DNA of 64,000 bases from Corynebacterium freneyi (GCF_030408835.1 NZ_CP047357.1:1116001-1180000); one strand, 5' to 3'; counted from the stretch's first letter, positions 28,653-37,963 are shown. Notes: generated by a model from the sequence alone, not told the origin. A program made the numbers and translations.

Positions 28653-30473
28653 ATGCGCGCCATGAATCGCCTGGCCCGGGCACTGCGGCCGACGTTCGCC
28701 GCCGACAGCCGCGACGCCTCCGTCACCGCCGACCGGTTCCCGGTGGCGAGTGCGGGGGAGACCCTCCGGCACCTGCGCACCCTCGTGCGCGGGCGCGGAC
28801 TCCGGTTGGGCGTCGCGGTCACCGTGCTCATCGGCGCCGCGTGGTGCGGCGTGCTCGTGCCCAAGCTGATGGGCGGCATCGTCGACGTCGTCGCCGGGGG
28901 CGGCACCACCGGCGACATCGGGGAACTCGCCCTGCGGATGGTGGCCGCGGCGATCGGCTCCGGCGTGCTGTCGGCGGTCGGCTTCACCCTCGTCGCCCGG
29001 CTCGCCGAGACCGCCATCGCCGACCTGCGCGAGGACATGGTCGCCACCGCGCTGGGCCTGCCCGTCGAGCGCGTCGAACGGGCCGGCGCCGGCGACGTGG
29101 TCTCCCGCGCCACCGACGACGTCGCCCAAGTGTCCGCGTCGGTCACCCAGACCCTGCCCATCGTCGCCGGCGCCGCGTTCACCGTCCTGGTGTCCATCGC
29201 CGGCGTCGGTTCGGTGGATTGGCGGTTCATGGTGGCGTTCCTCATCGTCGCGCCGGTCCACGTCATCGCGGTGCGCGGTTACCTGCGCACCGCCCCCGCC
29301 GTGTTCGCCGCCGAGCGCGGCGCGATGGGCGAACGCGCCCGCACGGTGCTGTCGACCATCCACGGCCTGCCCGCGGTGCGCGCGTTCGGCCTCGCCGCTT
29401 CACGACGACACGGCATCGCCGACTGGTCCTGGAAGGTCGTCCGCCACGGCGTCGACGCCCGCATCACCAACAACATCATCATGGCGCGCATGCACCTGGC
29501 TGAGTACCTGGGCATGGCGTCGACGCTGGTGCTGGGCTTTTATCTGGTGCGCGCCGGGCACACCACCATCGGCGGCGCCACCGCCGCGATGCTGCTCTTC
29601 ATGCGCCTGTTCGCACCCCTGACGCGCATGGTCATGGTCCTCGACGTCGCCCAGTCCGGCGCGACGTCGCTGACCCGCATCGTCGGCGTGTTCGCCGAAC
29701 GTCGCCCCGAACACGCCGACGCCGACCCCGATCCCTCCGCCGGCGTGGAACTGCGCGGCGTGAACTTCTCCTACGGTCGCGGCATCGCCGTCACCGACGT
29801 CGACCTGATCATCGCACCGGGGGAGACGGTCGCACTCGTCGGATCCTCCGGCGCCGGCAAGTCCACCCTCGCCGCCATCGTCGCCGGTCTGCGCATCGCC
29901 GACTCCGGCACCGTCTCCGTCGGCGGCCAGGATCTCACAGTCGACGCGGAAGCCGCCCGCGGGCGCACCGTCGCCCTGGTCACCCAGGAAGTCCACGTCT
30001 TCGAAGGGGCCCTGCGCGACGACCTGACGCTGGCCGCCCCCGACGCAGACGACGCCGCCGTCGTCGACGCCCTCGAGCGGGTCGGGGCCGACTGGTTCCA
30101 CCGCCTGCCCGACGGCCTGGACACCATCGTCGGGCTCGGCGGCCACCGTCTCGACCCCGTCGCCGCCCAGCAGGTGGCGCTGGCCCGGGTGCTGCTGTCC
30201 GACCCGCCGGTCATCGTCCTCGACGAAGCCACCGCCGAAGCCGGATCCGTCGGCGCGGACTCCCTGGCCGACGCCGCCGACGAAGTCACCCGCGACCGCA
30301 CCGCCCTCATCGTCGCCCACCGCCTCGACCAGGCCGCCGCGGCCGACCGCATCGTCGTCATGGAAGGCGGCCGCATCGTCGAATCCGGCCCCCACGCCGA
30401 CCTCGTCGCCGCCGGCGGCCGCTACGCCACCCTGTGGGCCGCCTGGTCCGAAGGCCGCAGGAAACAAGCCTGA
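28653..30473 (+). CDS. ABC exporter-fold half-transporter with intact Walker A/B but degenerate signature
   Basis: A 606-residue partner of the preceding protein. Six membrane segments occupy about residues 50-345. The NBD has Walker A GSSGAGKST and Walker B VIVLDEATA with the catalytic Glu, plus the H-loop IVAHRLD. The LSGGQ signature is replaced by HRLDPVAAQQVALARV. The partner supplies the good signature, so the pair should form one competent and one dead ATP site. Iron-regulated context suggests siderophore traffic, either carboxylate/hydroxamate import as in IrtAB or export of new siderophore. A strong hairpin follows. Confidence 0.88.
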   Translation: MRAMNRLARALRPTFAADSRDASVTADRFPVASAGETLRHLRTLVRGRGLRLGVAVTVLIGAAWCGVLVPKLMGGIVDVVAGGGTTGDIGELALRMVAAAIGSGVLSAVGFTLVARLAETAIADLREDMVATALGLPVERVERAGAGDVVSRATDDVAQVSASVTQTLPIVAGAAFTVLVSIAGVGSVDWRFMVAFLIVAPVHVIAVRGYLRTAPAVFAAERGAMGERARTVLSTIHGLPAVRAFGLAASRRHGIADWSWKVVRHGVDARITNNIIMARMHLAEYLGMASTLVLGFYLVRAGHTTIGGATAAMLLFMRLFAPLTRMVMVLDVAQSGATSLTRIVGVFAERRPEHADADPDPSAGVELRGVNFSYGRGIAVTDVDLIIAPGETVALVGSSGAGKSTLAAIVAGLRIADSGTVSVGGQDLTVDAEAARGRTVALVTQEVHVFEGALRDDLTLAAPDADDAAVVDALERVGADWFHRLPDGLDTIVGLGGHRLDPVAAQQVALARVLLSDPPVIVLDEATAEAGSVGADSLADAADEVTRDRTALIVAHRLDQAAAADRIVVMEGGRIVESGPHADLVAAGGRYATLWAAWSEGRRKQA

Positions 30474-30495
30474 TCCGCCCCCGAACAACGGACAA

Positions 30496-30539
30496 ACGCC
30501 CGGCCCGCACACTCCGAAGGGAATGTGCGGGCCGGGCGT
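30496..30539. terminator. Bidirectional hairpin between the ABC pair and the CoA transferase
   Basis: ACGCCCGGCCCGCACA (30496-30511) pairs perfectly with TGTGCGGGCCGGGCGT (30524-30539). It lies between convergent stops at 30473 and 30574. No clear T run is present on either strand. Confidence 0.7.
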
Positions 30540-30573
30540 CGCAAAGCGGGGGAGAGGCCGTCGGCCCCGGACC

Positions 30574-32088
30574 CTACTTCTGCTTCATGGAACCGGTCTC
30601 GACGAAGCGCTGGTGCCAGCCCAGGGCCTCCTTGAGGTCGTGCGGGGTGTGCAGCGCCGACTGGCCGCCCTTCTCGGCGCGCTCCACGTACTCGTACAGC
30701 GCCTCCTTGTAGTCGGGGTGCGCGCACTTGTCGATGACGACCTTCGCGCGCTGGCGCGGGCCCAGGCCACGCAGGTCGGCCAAACCCTGCTCGGTGATGA
30801 TGACCATGGTGTCGTGCTCGGTGTGGTCGTGGTGCGACACCATCGGCACGATGGCGGAGATGTCGCCGCCCTTCGCCGTCGACGGGGAGACGAAGGTGGA
30901 GATGTAGGCGTTGCGGGTGAAGTCGCCGGAACCGCCGATGCCGTTCATCATCTTCGTGCCCATGATGTGGGTCGAGTTCACGTTGCCGTAGATGTCGGCC
31001 TCGATCAGACCGTTGCAGGAGATGACGCCGAGACGACGGATGACCTCGGGGTTGTTGGAGACGTCCTGCGGGCGCAGCACGATCTTCTTGGCGTACTCCT
31101 CGGCCTGGTCGTTCATGCGCTCGGCCGCCTCCGGGGACAGGGCGAACGAGGTGGCCGACGCCACCGACATGGTGCCCTTGTCCAGCAGCTCGACCATGCC
31201 GTCCTGGATGACCTCGGTGTAGGAGGTCAGGTTCTCGAAGTCGGAGTCCAGCAGGCCGGCGAGCACGGCGTTGGCGATGTTGCCGACGCCCGACTGCAGC
31301 GGCAGCAGGTTCTCCGGCAGGCGACCCTGGGCGACCTCGTTTTCGAAGAAATCGATGAGGTGGCCGGCGATGGCCTTCGAGTCGTCGTCAAGCGGCTTGA
31401 ACGGCGAGTTGCGGTCCGGGGCGTCGGTCTCGATGACCGCGACGACCTTCGACGGGTCGATCTGGATGGCGGTCTCGCCGATGCGCTGGCCGGAGCCGAC
31501 GATCGGGATGATCTGGCGGTTCGGCGGCAGGCCCGGGTTCCAGATGTCGTGCATGCCCTCCAGGCCGAGCGACTGCCAGGAGTTGACCTCGACGATGATG
31601 CGGTCCGCGGCGTTGAGGTAGGAGACGCTGTTGCCCACCGAGGAGGTGGGGACCAGGCCACCGGACTCGGTGATGCGGGTGGCCTCGACGACGGCGACGT
31701 TGAGCTCGCCGAAGAAACCCTCCTCGGTCTGCGGACCCGAGTGCGACAGGTGCATGTCGGAGTACAGCGACGTGCCGTCGTTGATGGCCTTGCGCATGCT
31801 CGGATCGGACTGGTACGGCATGCGCCAGGCGACGCCGCCGGTCTCGGCCAGCACGGCGTCGAGTTCCGGAGCGGTGGAGGCGCCGGTGAGGACCTTGACG
31901 CGGAACTCCTCGCCGCGCTCGGTGGCCTCGGTGATGCGCTTGGCCAGCGCGCCGGGCAGCTCCTTCGGGTAACCGGCGCCGGTGAAGCCGGAGAAACCGA
32001 TCATGTCGCCGGGGTTGATGAAGTTCGCGGCCTCATCGGCGGTCATCACCTTGCCGCGGAGACCCGCGTGTGCGATGCGGTCGGTCAT
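30574..32088 (-). CDS. Acetyl-CoA hydrolase/CoA-transferase family protein (Cat1/ActA-like), copy 1
   Basis: A 504-residue protein of the acetyl-CoA hydrolase/transferase family. Visible: the N-terminal FSGFTGAGYPKELP, LTGASTAPELD, QSGVGNIANAVLAGL, NGIGGSGDFTRNAYIS and VIITEQGLADLRGL. The closest functional group is succinyl-CoA:acetate (or propionate) CoA-transferase, called ActA/Cat1 in C. glutamicum, used in acetate or propionate metabolism; substrate choice cannot be read directly. A paralogue of nearly equal length lies divergently at 32510, with a 421-bp gap between the starts. Confidence 0.9.
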   Translation of the reverse strand: MTDRIAHAGLRGKVMTADEAANFINPGDMIGFSGFTGAGYPKELPGALAKRITEATERGEEFRVKVLTGASTAPELDAVLAETGGVAWRMPYQSDPSMRKAINDGTSLYSDMHLSHSGPQTEEGFFGELNVAVVEATRITESGGLVPTSSVGNSVSYLNAADRIIVEVNSWQSLGLEGMHDIWNPGLPPNRQIIPIVGSGQRIGETAIQIDPSKVVAVIETDAPDRNSPFKPLDDDSKAIAGHLIDFFENEVAQGRLPENLLPLQSGVGNIANAVLAGLLDSDFENLTSYTEVIQDGMVELLDKGTMSVASATSFALSPEAAERMNDQAEEYAKKIVLRPQDVSNNPEVIRRLGVISCNGLIEADIYGNVNSTHIMGTKMMNGIGGSGDFTRNAYISTFVSPSTAKGGDISAIVPMVSHHDHTEHDTMVIITEQGLADLRGLGPRQRAKVVIDKCAHPDYKEALYEYVERAEKGGQSALHTPHDLKEALGWHQRFVETGSMKQK

Positions 32089-32509
32089 GTCGTTGATTCC
32101 TCCTGGATCGTTTGGGCCAATGTGCGTGCGGCCTCATGCGTTCGCCGGTGCGTGACTCCGGCATTGGTCCACCGTCGAGTGTGGGCGATCACACCTTCGG
32201 TTTGGCCCTGAATCTACCAGATCGCTAACGGTGGTTCTCGGACCGATTTCGGGGTGGTTGGCGGCGATGCTTCCCGGATGGAAAATATTCATGAAGGGCC
32301 ATTGGCGGGCGCACGTTTCGGTGCGGAATTCCCCTGTGGCGCACGTCGTGGGCTATCACTGTTGTGCTGCATGTCACGTCGTCGTTGGCGGGTGTCGACG
32401 ATCGGGGGAGGGTGTCCGTGGCGCCGATAAAACTATGCATGACGACGGATAGGATTGGGGCAGCGGCCCACCGTCGCTTCAGCCCGTTTTTTTCAAGGAA
32501 GGATTCACG
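32089..32509. promoter_or_regulatory. Divergent promoter region between the two CoA-transferase genes
   Basis: The region has no gene. It contains a perfect inverted repeat GTGTG-N6-CACAC at 32179-32194 that resembles, without matching, the CRP/GlxR consensus TGTGA-N6-TCACA. AAGGAAGGA before 32510 is the ribosome site of copy 2. Nothing else is confidently assigned. Confidence 0.4.
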
Positions 32510-34021
32510 ATGTCCGATCGCATCGCCCACGCGGGTCTCCGCGGGAAGATCATGTCCGCCGAGGAGGCGGCCGCATTCATCAACCACGGCGACCTGGTGG
32601 GTTTCGCCGGTTTCACCGGCGCGGGCTACCCCAAGGTCGTTCCCCCGGCCCTGGCCGAGCGCATCAGGGCCGCCCATGCCCGAGGCGACGAATTCAAGAT
32701 CAAGATGATGACGGGCGCGTCGACGGCCCCCGAGCTCGATGGTGCGCTGGCGGACGTGAACGGCGTCGAGTGGCGCATGCCGTACCAGTCGGATCCGCAC
32801 ATGCGCAATCGCATCAACGCCGGTGACGCGGGATACTCGGACATTCACCTGTCGCACTCGGGTCCGCAGGTCGAGCAGGGCTTCTTCGGTCCCGTCGCCG
32901 CGGCCGTGGTCGAGGTGTCGCGCATTCGCGAGGATGGTTCGCTGGTGTTCGCCTCCTCCGTCGGCAACAACCTGTCCTACCTCAACGCCGCCGAAAAGAT
33001 CATCATCGAGGTCAACTCCTGGCAGTCAGAGGATCTGGAGGGGATGCACGACATCTACGACGTGGGCCTGCCTCCGCTGCGCAAGGAGATCCCGATCACC
33101 AACCCGGGCGATCGCATCGGCTCCCCGTACATGACCGTCGACCTGGACAAGGTCGTCGCCGTCGTGGAAACCCACGCGGAGGATCGCAACTCCGCGTTCA
33201 AGCCGCTCGACGACGATTCGAAGGCCATCGCCGGCTACCTGCTCGATTTCCTCGACGGCGAAGTCAAGGCCGGCCGTCTGCCGGAGAATCTCCTGCCGAT
33301 GCAGTCGGGCGTGGGCAACATCCCCAACGCCGTGCTCGCCGGCCTGTTGGACTCGAAGTACGAGAATCTGACCTCCTTCACCGAGGTCATCCAGGACGGC
33401 ATGATCGACCTGATGGACGCCGGCAAGCTGACGGTCGCCTCCGCCACCGCGTTTTCGCTGTCGCCGGAGTACGCCGCGCGCATGAACGAAAAGGCGGCCG
33501 ACTACCGCGAGAAGATCGTGCTGCGCCCCCAGGACATCTCCAACAACCCGGGGCTGGTGCGCCGCATGGGGCTGATCACCACCAACGGCATGATCGAGGC
33601 CGACATCTACGGCAACGTCAACTCCACGCACGTCGCCGGCTCGCGCATGATGAACGGCATCGGCGGTTCGGGCGACTTCACCCGCAACGCCTACATCTCC
33701 ACCTTCGTGTCCCCGTCCATCGCGAAGGGCGGCGACATTTCCGCCATCGTGCCGATGGTGTCCCACGTGGACCATACCGAGCATGACGTGATGGTCATCA
33801 TCACCGAGCAGGGTCTGGCCGACCTGCGCGGACTGGCCCCGCGCCAGCGTGCCCGGAAGGTCATCGAGAACTGCGCGCACCCGATGTACAAGGAGGCGCT
33901 CCTCGAATACGTCGAGCGCGCCGAGAAGGCCACCCCGTTCATGCACACGCCGCATGACCTGGACACCGCCGCCGACTTCCACCGCCGTTTCCTCGCTAAC
34001 GGCTCCATGAAGCCGGAGTAG
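32510..34021 (+). CDS. Acetyl-CoA hydrolase/CoA-transferase family protein (Cat1/ActA-like), copy 2
   Basis: A 503-residue close paralogue of the product encoded at 30574-32088; the two share long identical stretches such as MNGIGGSGDFTRNAYIS and the N-terminal RIAHAGLRGK. Family motifs and expected CoA-transfer chemistry are the same. Differences cluster in surface regions (for example FFGPVAAAVVEVSRIRED against FFGELNVAVVEATRIT). The pair looks like an old local duplication, with divergent orientation allowing separate control. ATG 32510 follows AAGGAAGGATTCACG. Confidence 0.9.
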   Translation: MSDRIAHAGLRGKIMSAEEAAAFINHGDLVGFAGFTGAGYPKVVPPALAERIRAAHARGDEFKIKMMTGASTAPELDGALADVNGVEWRMPYQSDPHMRNRINAGDAGYSDIHLSHSGPQVEQGFFGPVAAAVVEVSRIREDGSLVFASSVGNNLSYLNAAEKIIIEVNSWQSEDLEGMHDIYDVGLPPLRKEIPITNPGDRIGSPYMTVDLDKVVAVVETHAEDRNSAFKPLDDDSKAIAGYLLDFLDGEVKAGRLPENLLPMQSGVGNIPNAVLAGLLDSKYENLTSFTEVIQDGMIDLMDAGKLTVASATAFSLSPEYAARMNEKAADYREKIVLRPQDISNNPGLVRRMGLITTNGMIEADIYGNVNSTHVAGSRMMNGIGGSGDFTRNAYISTFVSPSIAKGGDISAIVPMVSHVDHTEHDVMVIITEQGLADLRGLAPRQRARKVIENCAHPMYKEALLEYVERAEKATPFMHTPHDLDTAADFHRRFLANGSMKPE

Positions 34022-34036
34022 GCCGGAGCCCGTCGG

Positions 34037-35146
34037 TTACCCGCGTTCGGCCAGCAGCGCCATGGTCTCATCGTCGGTGAGCATGGCGGCGTCGAACGCG
34101 GCCACTGCGGCATCGGCGTCGAAGTTCACGCCGATGAGCACGACCTCGTTGGACGGCGCCACATCGGTGCGTGCCCACTCCACGGCCGGCTGGATGGACA
34201 GGTTCGGGCCGGCCTGGCTCCACACCTGCGCGATCTCCAGCCGGTCGGCGATCCAGCAGTGGCCCTTCGACCGCACCAGCCCGCGGGTGCCGCGCAGTGC
34301 GGCGATGAGGCGATCCCGGTCGAAGGGTCGGTCACCGCGGAACGTGACGGAGGAGATCCCGTACTCCTCGGTCTCCGGGGTGTGGGGAGCGGCGAGTTCT
34401 TCGGCGTAACCGTGGTAGGTCGCGGCGGTGGCTTCGTCGTAAAGCCCCGCATCGAGGATGACGCCCGCGCCTACCTCGCCATCGGTGACGCGCAGGATGC
34501 GCGCCCGGGGATTCATCGCGCGCACCGCATCCTCCGTGGCTCGGGCGACGCGCTCGTCGACGAGATCCGTCTTGGTGACGAGGATGAGATCCGCGAACTC
34601 GACCTGATCGACGAGAAGATCGGACACCGTGCGCTCGTCATCCGGCGTGGCCTGGCGATCGGCGTCGGCCAGCGCCGTGCCCGAGCGCAGCATGGTGAGG
34701 AACTGGGAGGCGTCGACCAGCGTCACCATCGTGTCGATGGGGGCGATGTCCGCCAAACGCGTGCCGTCGTCGAATTCCCACTCGAACGTCGCGGCGACCG
34801 GCATCGGCTCCGAAATGCCCGTCGACTCGATGACGATCTGGTCGTACTTGCCCGAACGGGCCAACGCTCCGACGCCCTCGACGAGGTCCTCCCGCAGCGT
34901 GCAGCAGATGCAGCCGTTGGACAGCTCGACCAAACGATCCTCGCCGCGGGTGAGATGCGATCCGGCGGCGATGAGCTCGGCGTCGACGTTGACCTCCGAG
35001 AAATCGTTGACGATGACGGCGAGTTTGCGGCCGCCGCGATTGGCGAGCAAGTGGTTGAGCAGCGTGGTCTTTCCCGAGCCGAGGAATCCGGAGAGGACGG
35101 TGACGGGGGTTCCGGCGGAGACGGGGGCGGGGTTCGTGTTCGGCAT
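34037..35146 (-). CDS. CobW/COG0523 P-loop GTPase, putative metal (zinc) chaperone
   Basis: A 369-residue protein if it starts at ATG 35146 (in-frame ATGs at 35155 and 35158 are equally possible). Walker A GFLGSGKTTLLNH, metal-binding CICCTLREDL (CxCC), LIDTMVTL-type switch region and guanine motif TKTD define the G3E family; the CobW C-terminal domain follows with FRGDRPFDRDRL. Such proteins deliver metal to client enzymes. A sequence resembling the corynebacterial Zur box lies directly upstream, favouring zinc. It is convergent with the CoA transferase (15 bp apart) and divergent from the peptide transporter. Confidence 0.85.
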   Translation of the reverse strand: MPNTNPAPVSAGTPVTVLSGFLGSGKTTLLNHLLANRGGRKLAVIVNDFSEVNVDAELIAAGSHLTRGEDRLVELSNGCICCTLREDLVEGVGALARSGKYDQIVIESTGISEPMPVAATFEWEFDDGTRLADIAPIDTMVTLVDASQFLTMLRSGTALADADRQATPDDERTVSDLLVDQVEFADLILVTKTDLVDERVARATEDAVRAMNPRARILRVTDGEVGAGVILDAGLYDEATAATYHGYAEELAAPHTPETEEYGISSVTFRGDRPFDRDRLIAALRGTRGLVRSKGHCWIADRLEIAQVWSQAGPNLSIQPAVEWARTDVAPSNEVVLIGVNFDADAAVAAFDAAMLTDDETMALLAERG

Positions 35147-35166
35147 GGGGGACATCATCACGCAAG

Positions 35167-35181
35167 TGAAAACCGATTGCA
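35167..35181 (-). promoter_or_regulatory. Zur-like box upstream of the CobW-family gene
   Basis: On the minus strand, TGCAATCGGTTTTCA matches TGAAAATGATTTTCA at 11 of 15 positions by hand count. It starts 9-21 nt upstream of the candidate start codons. Confidence 0.4.
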
Positions 35182-35220
35182 ACAAGGTGGAAAAGTCCCG
35201 CTGGATGACCGTGGCCTGAA

Positions 35221-35265
35221 TGTGACCTGAACGCAGGCTTGACATTGATGGTGGATTAGGTCACA
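35221..35265. promoter_or_regulatory. Inverted repeat flanking a -35-like element upstream of the peptide transporter
   Basis: TGTGACCT (35221-35228) and AGGTCACA (35258-35265) are exact inverted copies. TTGACA at 35239-35244 lies between them. The arms are centred 37 bp apart, suggesting a looped or paired regulator site. No good -10 at 17 bp was found. Confidence 0.4.
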
Positions 35266-35405
35266 AAAGTAGGTAACCGTCAACGGTGCAATTCACGGTT
35301 TACGAGGGTGAATGACGCAAATTCGCCCGTTCCACCAGGCAACCGACGGGCGGAACCCTCCCACAGCCCCGGGCCACCACCCCGGGACCGACGAAAGGCA
35401 GGACC

Positions 35406-37031
35406 ATGAAGTCACAGAAGAAGGCGATCCTCGCCGGACTCACCGCCATCGCGGCGAGCGCCGCGATGGTCGCGTGCAGCTCCGACGACGGAACCGGAGG
35501 AGGCGGCGACGGATCCGCCGTCATCAACGCCTACGGCTGCGAACCGCAGTCGCCGCTGCTGTCCACCGACACCAACGAAGCGTGCGGCGGCAACATCATC
35601 GACGTCCTGTACACCGGCCTGGTCACCTACGACGTCAACGGCGAAACCGACATGGCCGTCGCCGAGTCCATCGAGGCCAACGACGACGCCACCGAGTTCA
35701 CCATCAAGCTCCGGGACGACTGGACCTTCACCAACGGCGAGGCCGTCACCGCCGATTCCTTCATCGACGCCTGGAACTACGCCGCCGCCTCGAAGAACGC
35801 CCAGAAGCAGCAGTACTTCTTCGAAAACATCCAGGGCTACGACGAGGTCGCCGAAGAGGGCGCCACCGCCGACGAGATGTCCGGCCTGGAGAAGGTCTCC
35901 GACACCGAATTCATCGTCAAGCTGACCAACCCGGAGGCCTCGTTCCCGATGCGCCTGGGCTACGCCGCGTACTACCCGTGGCCGTCCGTCGCCTTCGACG
36001 ACGTCGAGGCCTACGGCCAGGCCCCCATCGGCAACGGCCCCTACAAGCTCGAATCCGACTCCGCCTGGCAGCACAACGTCGGCCTGAACACCGTCGTCAA
36101 CGAGGACTACGCAGGCGACGCCCCGGCCAACGGCGGCGTGAACTTCGTGTTCTACCAGAACCTCGACACCGCCTACGCCGACCTCCAGTCCGGCCGCCTC
36201 GACGTCATGGACACCATCCCGACCTCCGCCCTGTCGAACTACGAAAACGACTTCCCGGACTCGCACGACTCCAAGGCGAAGATGGTCTCCCAGACCTTCG
36301 TCATCCCCGAAAACCTGGAGCACTTCGGCGATGACGAGGAAGGCAAGCTCCGTCGTCAAGCAATCTCCCTCGCCTTCGACCGCCAGCTGATCGTCGACAC
36401 CATCTACGCCGGCGCCGCCGACCCGGCCGTCGACTTCGGCGTGCCGACCCTGCCCGGCCTGCAGTCCCCGGACAGCTCCGACACCATCGGCTACGACCCC
36501 GAACGCGCCAAGGAGCTGTGGGCGAAGGCCGACGACATCAACCCGTGGTCCGGCAAGTTCGAAATCGCCTACAACGCCGACGGCGACCACCAGGCATGGG
36601 TCGAAGCCATCACCAACGGCATCGCCGACACCCTCGACATCGAAGCCACCGGCAAGGCCTACCCCCTGTTCAAGGGCCTGCGCGACGACGTGACCAACAA
36701 GACCATCGGCTCCGCCTTCCGCGCCGGCTGGCAGGCCGACTACCCGTCGCTGGCCAACTTCCTGGAGCCCCAGTACATGACCACCGGCTCCGCCAACGAC
36801 GGCGGCTACTCCAACGAGGAATTCGACCGCCTGCTGGCCGAAGCCGCCGCCGAAACCGACGAGACCAAGGCCAACGAGCTGTACAAGCAGGCCCAGGAAA
36901 TCCTCGTCGACGAGCTGCCCGCCATCCCGATGTGGGTGCCCAGGGCCTCCTACGCCTGGAACCCGGACGTCTCCGGCGTCGACATGCTGTGGAACGGCAC
37001 GTTTGACTACGCACCCATGAAGAAGGGCTGA
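35406..37031 (+). CDS. Peptide ABC transporter substrate-binding lipoprotein (DppA/OppA type)
   Basis: A 541-residue SBP_bac_5 protein. Lipobox MVAC (Cys24) ends the signal peptide. Family features: NIIDVLYTGLVTYDVNG, KLRDDWTFTNGEAVTADSFIDAWNYAA (the family signature region), GNGPYKLES, RRQAISLAFDRQLIV, and the C-terminal DELPAIPMWVPRASYAW. It captures di- or oligopeptides outside the membrane. ATG 35406 follows GAAAGGCAGGACC. It heads a four-gene operon with two permeases and a fused ATPase. Confidence 0.93.
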   Translation: MKSQKKAILAGLTAIAASAAMVACSSDDGTGGGGDGSAVINAYGCEPQSPLLSTDTNEACGGNIIDVLYTGLVTYDVNGETDMAVAESIEANDDATEFTIKLRDDWTFTNGEAVTADSFIDAWNYAAASKNAQKQQYFFENIQGYDEVAEEGATADEMSGLEKVSDTEFIVKLTNPEASFPMRLGYAAYYPWPSVAFDDVEAYGQAPIGNGPYKLESDSAWQHNVGLNTVVNEDYAGDAPANGGVNFVFYQNLDTAYADLQSGRLDVMDTIPTSALSNYENDFPDSHDSKAKMVSQTFVIPENLEHFGDDEEGKLRRQAISLAFDRQLIVDTIYAGAADPAVDFGVPTLPGLQSPDSSDTIGYDPERAKELWAKADDINPWSGKFEIAYNADGDHQAWVEAITNGIADTLDIEATGKAYPLFKGLRDDVTNKTIGSAFRAGWQADYPSLANFLEPQYMTTGSANDGGYSNEEFDRLLAEAAAETDETKANELYKQAQEILVDELPAIPMWVPRASYAWNPDVSGVDMLWNGTFDYAPMKKG

Positions 37032-37036
37032 TCGCG

Positions 37037-37963
37037 GTGCCGTGGTACATCGGCAAGCGGCTGCTCCAAATGATCCCGGTGTTCTTCGGGGCCACCTTCC
37101 TCATCTACGCGATGGTGTTCCTCACCCCGGGCGACCCGATCCAGGCGTTGGCGGGCGACAAGCCCCTGACGCCGGCGGTCGAAAACGAGCTCCGCGAGCG
37201 ATACAACCTGGATAAGCCGTTCCTCGTGCAGTACCTCATGTACGTCGGCGGCATCTTCCAGTTCGATTTCGGGCAGACCTTCTCCGGTCGGCCCGTCACG
37301 GCCGTTTTGGCGGAGGCGTTCCCCGTCACCATCAAGCTGGCCCTGATGGCGCTGGTGATCGAGACGGTGTTCGGCATCGGCTTCGGCGTCATCGCCGGCC
37401 TGCGCAAGGGCGGCTGGTTCGACTCGACCGTCCTGGTCGCGTCGCTGTTCATCATCGCCGTGCCGATCTTCGTCATCGGCTTCGTCGCCCAGTACCTCTT
37501 CGGCATCAAATGGGCGGTGGTGCCGCCCACGGTGGGCGGAAACGCCGGCTTCATCGACCTGATCATGCCCGCCACCGTGCTGGGGCTGGTGTCCTTCGCC
37601 TACGTGCTGCGACTGACCAGATCCTCGGTCGCCGAAGCCGTCGGCTCGGACTTCGTCCGCACCGCCTACGCCCGCGGCATGTCCCGCAGGGAAGTCGTCG
37701 CCTCGCACGTTCTGCGCAATTCGCTGATCCCCGTCGTGACGTTCATCGGCGCGGACCTGGCGGCCCTGATGGGAGGGGCGATCGTCACCGAGGGAATCTT
37801 CAACATCCCCGGCGTCGGCGGCCTGATCTTCCGGTCCGTCACCATCGGCGAAACGCCGACCGTCGTCAGCGTGGTCACCGTCCTGGTGATCATCTACATG
37901 GTGGCCAACCTGCTCATCGACCTGCTGTACGCGGCACTCGACCCGAGGATCCGATATGCCTGA
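37037..37963 (+). CDS. Peptide ABC transporter permease (DppB/OppB type)
   Basis: A 308-residue multi-pass permease from GTG 37037, 5 nt after the binding-protein stop. It begins with the OppB hallmark YIGKRLLQMIPVFFGATFLIY, then GDPIQALAG and LRERYNLDKPFLVQYL. The EAA loop reads DFVRTAYARGMSRREVVASHVLRNSLIPV. Its stop overlaps the start of the next permease by 8 nt. Confidence 0.93.
   Translation: MPWYIGKRLLQMIPVFFGATFLIYAMVFLTPGDPIQALAGDKPLTPAVENELRERYNLDKPFLVQYLMYVGGIFQFDFGQTFSGRPVTAVLAEAFPVTIKLALMALVIETVFGIGFGVIAGLRKGGWFDSTVLVASLFIIAVPIFVIGFVAQYLFGIKWAVVPPTVGGNAGFIDLIMPATVLGLVSFAYVLRLTRSSVAEAVGSDFVRTAYARGMSRREVVASHVLRNSLIPVVTFIGADLAALMGGAIVTEGIFNIPGVGGLIFRSVTIGETPTVVSVVTVLVIIYMVANLLIDLLYAALDPRIRYA

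Noticed and set aside
32179..32194. GlxR (CRP-type) site between the CoA-transferase genes
   Set aside because: It is a clean inverted repeat, but the TGTG and CACA halves do not have the consensus A/T at the inner positions, so I do not call it GlxR.
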